The notes beneath the pieces were generated by a model, which saw nothing but the letters and a program-made list of their open reading frames with translations, ran no database searches and was not told where the DNA came from. Below are positions 57,679 through 64,000 of a DNA stretch of 64,000 bases, piece after piece. Within the stretch, counting starts at the first letter, position 1. Each line of letters begins with the position of its first letter. Origin of the DNA: Durusdinium trenchii (Eukaryota; Sar; Dinophyceae; Suessiales; Symbiodiniaceae). The stretch covers positions 189,536-253,535 of the forward strand of contig CAXAMN010003892.1 of NCBI GenBank assembly GCA_963970005.1, written 5' to 3'. A program made the translations under genes and the position numbers.

Positions 57679-57852
57679 TGAAAAGTAGAGCCTACCTGTA
57701 CAGGGTTCCACTTCAACAGCTGATATAGTGTGTCCACGCTTGACTGCTTCAAGGCTCAAGAGAGGGTCAATGGACCTAAGGATAAGACTCTGCGTGAGCA
57801 AAAGACACTAGCGGTCTGCACCTCTACCGTGTACGCCCTAGTCACTCTTTCA
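57679..57852 (+). repeat. Putative 5' LTR (174 bp)
   Basis: Bounded by TGAAA at 57,679 and TTTCA at 57,848-57,852, a 5-bp inverted repeat of the TG...CA type, and ending one base before the primer-binding site. The right end is well placed by that site; the left end is inferred and cannot be confirmed without the 3' LTR. Confidence 0.5.
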
Positions 57853-57853
57853 G

Positions 57854-57865
57854 TGGTAGCGGAGC
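57854..57865 (+). other. Primer-binding site, initiator tRNA-Met type
   Basis: TGGTAGCGGAGC would pair with a tRNA ending GCTCCGCTACCA. It closely resembles the initiator-Met sites of copia elements (TGGTATCAGAGC in plants). It lies one base after the putative LTR end and 65 bp before the gag ATG. Confidence 0.6.
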
Positions 57866-57930
57866 AGTGATCCTGGAAGACCCAGGTGAGCTCCTTTCCT
57901 AGGCATAGACTTGCTTGTGGGCAACCGGCC

Positions 57931-59430
57931 ATGGATTGGATTGACGACTGGGAAGAGCCTGATGCGGATGTGGCTTATGAGCCAGCAGCCTACGTGAATA
58001 GGCATGTGAGAAGAGAACCAGCAGCGATAGCTATGACAACACAGGTCACTACAAAGGTGCCCCCATCTTATGATGGAAAGACTTCATGGTTTTCCTATGA
58101 GGATGCCATAGACGATTGGTGTGATATCACCGAGCTGGAAGATGAGAAGAGAGGACCAGCTTTGAGAAACAGATTAGAAGGAGAAGCAGCAGTATACAAA
58201 CGTGTATTAGACAGAGATTCATTGAAGGCTAATGAGCCACCAGGAGCAGGAGTAGATTACTTCAAACGAGTACTACGACCATATTTCGTGAAAGGATCAA
58301 CCAATGTATTCCTATACAGGTTGATGCAATTCGTGCGATTCAATCGAGGATCAGCTGACATGATGAAATGGATGACAAGATTCCAGATTTTACTCCAAAG
58401 GCTTATGAGCAGTTGGATGGACATGTTAGAACCAGTCACTCAAGCACATCCCCAAGTCCTTGCTCAGATGCAGGCAGATGCAGCGTTGACTGGAGTAGCA
58501 CCAACGGCAGAAAGGATTCAGGAAATCATGCAGAATGTCAATGGCAATATGAGAATTCTTCATCAGAATGATTTTCCTTTAGGAGAGAATCTCATTGCCC
58601 TACTCATGCTGTCCCTTGCAGATTTGTCTCAGGACCAGCGAAACACTTTGACTTCATTGATGACTCATCGTGGCAGGGTCCTGCAGCAGTATACTACAAC
58701 AGAGTTGAGGACAGTGTTCATCGAGATGTTCTGCACAACAAAGACTTCAGTAGACAATCCATTGATGCAGCCGACAGGTGCTGGAGGTAGAAGATCATTT
58801 CTCGTACTAGACGAAGGAGAACTCGATGGTACATTTGGCTATTGGGCCGAAGATGAAGAAGATGGAACAGAAGGATTTTTAGATGCCCTGGACGATGTCT
58901 TTTGGGTATATGATGATCAAAACTTCTCATGGTTCCAAAGGAGATTCCAAGGAAGAAGAGCCAGAAAAGGCAAAGGAAAAGGAAGAAGAAAAGGAAAAGG
59001 AAAAGGAAGATCAGGCCGCAGATTCTTCAGACCTCGTGGAAAAGGAAAAGGAAAGAGACGAGGTAAAGGCCATTTTGCTGATGAGCAACAAACAACATAT
59101 CCAGAAGAGTACTTTGAAGAGAATCCTTATGAGGGTACTTGGGAGTCAACCCAAGGAGCATATGATGCCATTCTTGCCGAGGATATGAATGACTATCTTC
59201 AAGGAGAATATGATGATGCCAATGACTTTTGGCAACAGCTTGAAGAAGCATGGTTTTCCCACAAAGGAAAAGGAAAAGGCAAGAGAAAAGGCAAGAAAGG
59301 AAAAGGAAAGGAGGAAAGGATAAAGGAGATGGCAAACAAGATGCAAACTATGCAAATCAACAACAGCCACGTTCTTTACCTGCACCTTCAAGAACTTCAC
59401 AAGCATCAGGAGGTCAACAAGTTTTCTTAG
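57931..59430 (+). CDS. Copia gag polyprotein part
   Basis: 499 aa from the first ATG (MDWIDDWEEPDADVAYEPAA); a GTG further upstream is not used as a eukaryotic start. Residues about 45-300 form a helical gag core, with SYDGKTSWFSYEDAIDDWCD, LRNRLEGEAAVYKRVL and FLYRLMQFVRFNRGSADMMK as landmarks. Residues about 347-370 and 444-464 are lysine/glycine/arginine blocks (KGKGKGRRKGKGKGR and KGKGKGKRKGKKGKGK). No CCHC zinc knuckle is present; the basic blocks presumably bind RNA instead. Between the blocks the protein is very acidic and Tyr/Glu-rich. The frame closes at 59,428-59,430, while the biologically sensible sequence continues in the -1 frame from the second basic block. Confidence 0.88.
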   Translation: MDWIDDWEEPDADVAYEPAAYVNRHVRREPAAIAMTTQVTTKVPPSYDGKTSWFSYEDAIDDWCDITELEDEKRGPALRNRLEGEAAVYKRVLDRDSLKANEPPGAGVDYFKRVLRPYFVKGSTNVFLYRLMQFVRFNRGSADMMKWMTRFQILLQRLMSSWMDMLEPVTQAHPQVLAQMQADAALTGVAPTAERIQEIMQNVNGNMRILHQNDFPLGENLIALLMLSLADLSQDQRNTLTSLMTHRGRVLQQYTTTELRTVFIEMFCTTKTSVDNPLMQPTGAGGRRSFLVLDEGELDGTFGYWAEDEEDGTEGFLDALDDVFWVYDDQNFSWFQRRFQGRRARKGKGKGRRKGKGKGRSGRRFFRPRGKGKGKRRGKGHFADEQQTTYPEEYFEENPYEGTWESTQGAYDAILAEDMNDYLQGEYDDANDFWQQLEEAWFSHKGKGKGKRKGKKGKGKEERIKEMANKMQTMQINNSHVLYLHLQELHKHQEVNKFS

Positions 59431-62400
59431 CACATTGTGTGACAGCAGCAGCTGAAGTCCATGACAGTGAGGTGGACTTGCTGTCAGGCATGATGACCTC
59501 ATGCCAAGATGAAGCTGACTGCGCGGTCAACAATGGTGAGACGATCTTCGATGACATGAGTGCCCCTGTGAGGTACTCTTTGTCAAAGGAGATGCTCACA
59601 AAGGCTCCTGATGGCTTTGCGCTTATGAGCGCTGATGGCTTTGCGCTTATGAGCGCTGAGGAAGAAGTGAAGGAGATGCAGGCTATTTCATTTTTGACTG
59701 AGAATCGCTTCCCGCCAACTATTGCAATCCTGGATATTGGATGCACTAGAGCTATGGGATCAAGGCGAGCAGTCGACCATTTTTGCAACTATGTCGACAA
59801 TCACCCAGATTGTGGATTATGGTACTCTTTTGAGTCTACCAAGAGCAAGTTTTACTTTGCCAATTCCCAGAAGGCTACTTGCTCTCAGAAACTGGTGATT
59901 TACATGTATGATCGTGCATGGACGATCCACCATACAGAGTTCGACATAGTGGAAGAAGGAGAAGTCCCTTTGCTTATGAGCTTGCCACAGATGAGGAACT
60001 TAGGCTTTGAACTCAGGCTGACACCTCAACATGCTTATCTGACATCGGTGCCTCTTGGTATCAAATTTTTGGAGTTGAAGGTTGCAGCCAGTACTCATCT
60101 TGTGTTGGACTTCCAAGATATTGCATGGTATCTGTCTGACGTGCGTTGGCAGACTCAGCGTGAGAAGAGTTTTTACTCTCACCTCACTCACTATGAATAT
60201 GGCCATATTTCTGTTGAACACAATAGTGATGAAGGTGAAGCTGAGCATGCATATCCTGTGGTTGATTTCTGGGAAGTAGATGTTCACAAGAGAGAACTGA
60301 TACGTCACCACAAGGATTACAGGAAAATTCTTTTCCCAGCAACTAAGTCCTGTCCTGTAGACACTGACTTGCTGGAAGACTTGCGACTGACAATCATCAA
60401 GAAGAAAGCAGGAGGAGAAGAAATCAAGAAGACAGATGATTGGCGCAAGGCAAAATGGAAGGACCTACAACTTGGCTATGAATGGCGTGGTAGAACAATT
60501 TTTAAATTTAAGCCAGATGCCAAAATTCCAGATCTAAAGATCAGGAAGGCTGGCATTGAGCACCGTGGCATTGGTGATCCCGATGCAGTGGTGCGCTCCT
60601 CCTCAGAGAAGGTTCCCATTGCAAAGGACAGGGAACCAGGCTTCTCGTCAGAGAAGGAAGGTGCACCAGCCAGTGCCGCGGAAAAGCCCGTGCCGCCAAA
60701 GTTTCGGTATACTTCCAAGGGTTTTGATCCATTTTGGAAGGGACACAAGTCAAAACCATCTGAGCCTCAAAATGATTTAAAGGGTGATGATCTTGAGGAG
60801 TATGCTCCCTCAGAACCACCTGAGAGGCCAGAAGGTGAACTTGTAGAAATTCCTAAAGCATCAAAAGGACCATCAAGTGATAAACATGAACCACTTGAAC
60901 CAGGTGATGGCGCTCTTGAGCCTAGGCGGATTTCAATCCCATTACCTGGTAGTGAAGTTGTTGCAATGACACCGGCATATAGGAAGATGTTACAGAGACT
61001 GGAGGACAAGGTAGAGCTTTATAAGCTTCATGTGAAGCACTACCATATGAGTCCTACTCAGTTTCGTAGACGTGTTTCTATGTTGAAGCTTCCTGACTCT
61101 GTTTTAGAGAAGTATGAATCGGTTGTCAGGAATTGCCGTGTTTGTAACACTTCAGTGGCACCTCCGCCACGAGCCAGAGTCTCCGGTATTAGAGCTTCAT
61201 GTTTTGGTGATGTTGTTTTTGCTGATCGTTGTGAGGTTGAACTTCACAAGAACAAGTATATCATTCTACTTGTTCTTGATGGTGCCACAAATCTTCTCTG
61301 GGCTACGGCACAGAAAGACCTCATAGATCAAACCACCATCCAAGCATTGAGGCAATGGTCTGATGAGAACAACTGTGTTCCAAAGGCCATCGTAGGAGAC
61401 GAAGCCTTTTTCACCGATGCTTTTGTTGAATACTACAGGTTCCATGGTATACAACAATGTCCTTGTGGGCCAAGAACTCCTTGGCCGAACCGAGCAGAGA
61501 CAGCTGTACGTTTGTTCAAACGTATGTGGCATGTTATGAAGGTAGATCTAGATGACCCACGTTTTCGTGGTGTTACGGTCAGAGAAGTGGTCAAGAAGGT
61601 AGTTTGGGCAAGAAATTGTCAGTTGACTATCAGTGGATATTCACCAATAGAGATAGCAACTGGAAGACGTCCACCAGATCTTTTTGACCTTGAGACCGCA
61701 AGCCCTGAGCAATTGTCAGCTAATGCCGCCGCACAAGATCGTACAAATTTGGAACTACAACGTGTGGCTTTGAGAGCTCATCAAGAAGCACGACAAGCTC
61801 AGGACCTTCGAGCAGATCTTGCAAGAAGGACTATGCCAAGCGACGGTCCTTATTTCCAAGGAGAGAAGGTTTTTATTTGGACTCAGGATTCATCAAAGTT
61901 CAAGGATAAAGGACGTTGGGTTCGTGCCACAGTACTTGGACAAGAAGGAGCTATGGTCCAAGCCAACACTGGTAAGGCAGTGGTACGTGTGAATCAGTCA
62001 AAGGTTAGACGTGATCACGATGAGTGGCATGATGTTTCCATACCGGCATTAGACGATGAGAATCCGGAGAACTTACGTGAAGATCACGAACTGTATGTTG
62101 ATGCCGAATTTGGAGAACAGTCCTTTTTCTTCTGTAATGATGATCATCCTGATGTTGTTGAGTTACTTCATGGAAACAGTGGATTATCTTGGTTCCTTTC
62201 AAAGAATGGTGTTAAGGTTGCATCTCCTATGGATTTCAAGGCAGGATACAACTTTTCCACTATGAAGGGTCAAGATGGTATTTGGCAGCAACTGGAGAGA
62301 TTGCAGCCCCACTGTATAGTGATCAACAACCCTTCTCCCAAACAGAACAGAGCTTCTATTTGGTTGCTATGTTGTAATGTGATTGAGTGGCAGTTGAGAA

Positions 62401-64000
62401 GGAAGAAGCATGTGTTTGTGACTGTTCCCAAAGGAAACAAGTTTTGTCTGTTTTTGCAGAAGTTCATTTCTTCGTTGAAGAATCCGGTCTTTACCTTTGA
62501 TGTGAATATGAATTGTTTTTGTTATTGTCCGAAGGGAATGAGTTACGTGACAGTCTTCCATTCCTATGCATCCTGCCAAGGATGGAAAGGTATTGGTGAT
62601 TGTTCATTTCAAGCTAAAACAGTGCAAGCCACTAGAAGCAACCAGTACTTTAAGGATCCTGACTGGAAGAAGTTTCCGTTTTCATTTTTGGTTGAGATGA
62701 ATCGTTTTCTTCCTTATAGTGAGACTTCCGACAAGCGTCAGAGTTTCCTTATTGAAGATCTTCTGGAGAACTTTGACTCTGGAAGTTTGTGTGGAACAGC
62801 TCTTTTGTTAGAGAGAGAAGCTCATCAGTCAATTTTGCTGAATTCCGTAAGAACGGAAGAGACGACGGAAATTCCGGTTCCACTTCGACACATACTACCA
62901 CAAAGGTTCACTACTACTGAACTGATCAGAACCTTGAGGCAGGTAGATGCACTACCTCAGAGATCAGAGTTTGATGTGACAACATCCTCTGATTCTCGAA
63001 TTGTGTCATTGATTCCAGGCCTGAAGGAGATTAGACGAAGAACCTTGCCACAGATGTATTTTGAGAGATGTAAGGTCTATCGTGGTACTTTTGGTAGAGT
63101 GCATCCTCTCTTCAACTCTGAGGATGATGCAGTGTTGATTATGTGGAAGCCAGGAAAATACCATCAGGTTTTCTTTATGTTTGTGTCACAACTGTCTCCT
63201 CATCATGAACAGTTTTTGGTAGATCATTGGAGTATGATAGTTTACGAAGCAGAGACGACAGGCGCCGTGAAGCGCATTGTGACTCCTGATGAAGTAGCTC
63301 TAGAGGATCCAAAGGATCAACCTCCAGACTACGGACCACCGATGGATGATGATATGGCTTATGAGCCGATTCCCGTCTCGGGGGAACAGCAGTATTTTGA
63401 TCCAGATGATGAAGATATGAATCCGCCTGGTGATGGACCGGGTGGCAACCCTGATGATCACCAGGGTGGACAACCTCCGGGACCACCTCCGACAGGTTCC
63501 GTAGCTGGTCCGAATCAGTTCGGAAATCCCGATGTTCCTTTGGAGCAACTCGGATATCCATCGAGCGATCCGGAGGAGGCAATGCCGGAGATTACGAGTG
63601 AATCCCGTCCGCCAGATGATCCGGGTCAACCACCGATAGGGTTTCCGAGTGATACGGATCCTGTTCATCCGTTCGTACCGTCGCCAGATTCGAACACGCC
63701 GGAGCCAGAACCATATGTTCCGGAGAATCGTGAACGTCACAGTAAGCACATGAGGAAGCTTTCTGTGGACTCAACTGATGCTTTGCCAAAGGCGAAGGTG
63801 AAGTTTCAGGTTAAACGTTCTAAGGTTCAGTTGCCGGGACATGACGAACCTATTCCGGCACCTCCGAAGTCAGTGCCAAGAAGTTTCTTTCCTGGACATT
63901 CGGAGAATCCGACAGCATCAAGTTCGAATCAGCCACAAGCAGCCGACATTCCTGTGCCTACGAGCACAGTCGAAGACGATGACAATGAGACGATTGATAC
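59250..64000 (+). CDS. Copia pol: protease, integrase, long linker; RT beyond window
   Basis: Open from 59,244 to the edge (at least 1,585 codons), in the -1 frame relative to gag and overlapping it by 187 nt. An ATG exists at 59,250, but expression by frameshift or fusion is more likely. A retropepsin-like motif, AILDIGCTRAMGSRRAV, has its Asp at 59,733. The integrase follows: a His/Cys finger (HVKHYH...CRVC, 61,028-61,145) and a D,D,E core with Asp at 61,224, Asp at 61,398 and Glu at 61,497. An SH3-like tail has KGRWVRATVLGQEG. Then come about 420 residues (62,050-63,290) of unassigned folded sequence and a Pro/Asp/Glu-rich disordered stretch to the edge. The D-to-E spacing is 33 codons, slightly short of the usual 35. 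No internal stop was found on line-by-line translation. Confidence 0.9.
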   Translation, partial: MVFPQRKRKRQEKRQERKRKGGKDKGDGKQDANYANQQQPRSLPAPSRTSQASGGQQVFLAHCVTAAAEVHDSEVDLLSGMMTSCQDEADCAVNNGETIFDDMSAPVRYSLSKEMLTKAPDGFALMSADGFALMSAEEEVKEMQAISFLTENRFPPTIAILDIGCTRAMGSRRAVDHFCNYVDNHPDCGLWYSFESTKSKFYFANSQKATCSQKLVIYMYDRAWTIHHTEFDIVEEGEVPLLMSLPQMRNLGFELRLTPQHAYLTSVPLGIKFLELKVAASTHLVLDFQDIAWYLSDVRWQTQREKSFYSHLTHYEYGHISVEHNSDEGEAEHAYPVVDFWEVDVHKRELIRHHKDYRKILFPATKSCPVDTDLLEDLRLTIIKKKAGGEEIKKTDDWRKAKWKDLQLGYEWRGRTIFKFKPDAKIPDLKIRKAGIEHRGIGDPDAVVRSSSEKVPIAKDREPGFSSEKEGAPASAAEKPVPPKFRYTSKGFDPFWKGHKSKPSEPQNDLKGDDLEEYAPSEPPERPEGELVEIPKASKGPSSDKHEPLEPGDGALEPRRISIPLPGSEVVAMTPAYRKMLQRLEDKVELYKLHVKHYHMSPTQFRRRVSMLKLPDSVLEKYESVVRNCRVCNTSVAPPPRARVSGIRASCFGDVVFADRCEVELHKNKYIILLVLDGATNLLWATAQKDLIDQTTIQALRQWSDENNCVPKAIVGDEAFFTDAFVEYYRFHGIQQCPCGPRTPWPNRAETAVRLFKRMWHVMKVDLDDPRFRGVTVREVVKKVVWARNCQLTISGYSPIEIATGRRPPDLFDLETASPEQLSANAAAQDRTNLELQRVALRAHQEARQAQDLRADLARRTMPSDGPYFQGEKVFIWTQDSSKFKDKGRWVRATVLGQEGAMVQANTGKAVVRVNQSKVRRDHDEWHDVSIPALDDENPENLREDHELYVDAEFGEQSFFFCNDDHPDVVELLHGNSGLSWFLSKNGVKVASPMDFKAGYNFSTMKGQDGIWQQLERLQPHCIVINNPSPKQNRASIWLLCCNVIEWQLRRKKHVFVTVPKGNKFCLFLQKFISSLKNPVFTFDVNMNCFCYCPKGMSYVTVFHSYASCQGWKGIGDCSFQAKTVQATRSNQYFKDPDWKKFPFSFLVEMNRFLPYSETSDKRQSFLIEDLLENFDSGSLCGTALLLEREAHQSILLNSVRTEETTEIPVPLRHILPQRFTTTELIRTLRQVDALPQRSEFDVTTSSDSRIVSLIPGLKEIRRRTLPQMYFERCKVYRGTFGRVHPLFNSEDDAVLIMWKPGKYHQVFFMFVSQLSPHHEQFLVDHWSMIVYEAETTGAVKRIVTPDEVALEDPKDQPPDYGPPMDDDMAYEPIPVSGEQQYFDPDDEDMNPPGDGPGGNPDDHQGGQPPGPPPTGSVAGPNQFGNPDVPLEQLGYPSSDPEEAMPEITSESRPPDDPGQPPIGFPSDTDPVHPFVPSPDSNTPEPEPYVPENRERHSKHMRKLSVDSTDALPKAKVKFQVKRSKVQLPGHDEPIPAPPKSVPRSFFPGHSENPTASSSNQPQAADIPVPTSTVEDDDNETID

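Larger units (their letters stand above)
57679..64000 (+). mobile_element. Ty1/copia LTR retrotransposon, cut by the window edge
   Basis: A short 5' LTR, primer-binding site, gag and pol (protease, integrase, long linker) lie in copia order on the plus strand. The RT/RNase H and 3' LTR should lie beyond 64,000. The pol frame stays open to the edge without a stop, so the copy looks young. The only lesion visible is a frame change between gag and pol. Confidence 0.85.

Noticed and set aside
57886-57930. Upstream GTG start for copia gag
   Set aside because: A eukaryotic gag should start at an ATG; the first is at 57,931 with a plausible acidic N-terminus.

Overview
The window looks like nuclear genomic DNA from a dinoflagellate, most likely of the Symbiodiniaceae or a relative. 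This is an inference from four things seen together: a non-LTR retrotransposon whose first ORF starts with a C5 cytosine methyltransferase, a Ty1/copia-type gag-pol of the lysine/glycine-rich dinoflagellate kind, a spliced host gene whose three introns all fit GC-AG boundaries with acceptors followed by G, and very repeat-rich, gene-poor DNA. Two 10-base N runs show that it is a draft scaffold. There is no sign of bacterial operons, CRISPR arrays or rRNA genes.

Layout. From 1 to about 20.4 kb the DNA is mostly non-coding, with an inverted repeat cluster (0.67-1.45 kb), CGCGAAAGG repeats (2.67-3.03 kb), one N gap and a few low-confidence exon candidates. From 20,460 to 30,543 on the minus strand lies a nearly complete, 10.1-kb LINE-type retrotransposon bounded by a 14-bp target-site duplication. 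Its ORF1 (1,463 aa) carries a C5-MTase, a Ulp1/C48-like cysteine peptidase with an H-D-Q-C tetrad, a CCCH-like finger, and a C-terminal coiled coil. ORF2 carries an apurinic-type endonuclease, a reverse transcriptase and an RNase H. ORF2 follows ORF1 in the same frame after one TGA, and is broken by one further stop and two frameshifts.

From 30.6 to 44 kb the DNA is again gene-poor and dominated by repeats: a perfect 15-bp-arm hairpin, a G-rich tract able to form quadruplexes, a fold-back repeat around the second N gap, and an array of 73-bp satellite monomers. A decayed copia RT lies at 44.8-45.3 kb between two ~140-bp direct repeats. A spliced MTFP1/MTP18-like mitochondrial fission gene lies at 47.8-49.2 kb. 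A ~1.1-kb ACAACC-type array fills 55.2-56.3 kb.

From about 57.7 kb to the right edge runs a Ty1/copia element on the plus strand: short LTR, tRNA-Met-like primer site, gag, then a pol frame open for at least 1,585 codons (protease, integrase, a long unexplained segment). Its RT should lie beyond the window.

The two retroelements supply nearly all certain coding capacity. The most noteworthy system is the LINE polyprotein that combines a DNA methyltransferase with a SUMO-protease-like peptidase. The methyltransferase could influence methylation of new copies, and the peptidase could process the polyprotein or strip ubiquitin-like modifiers; both roles are inference.
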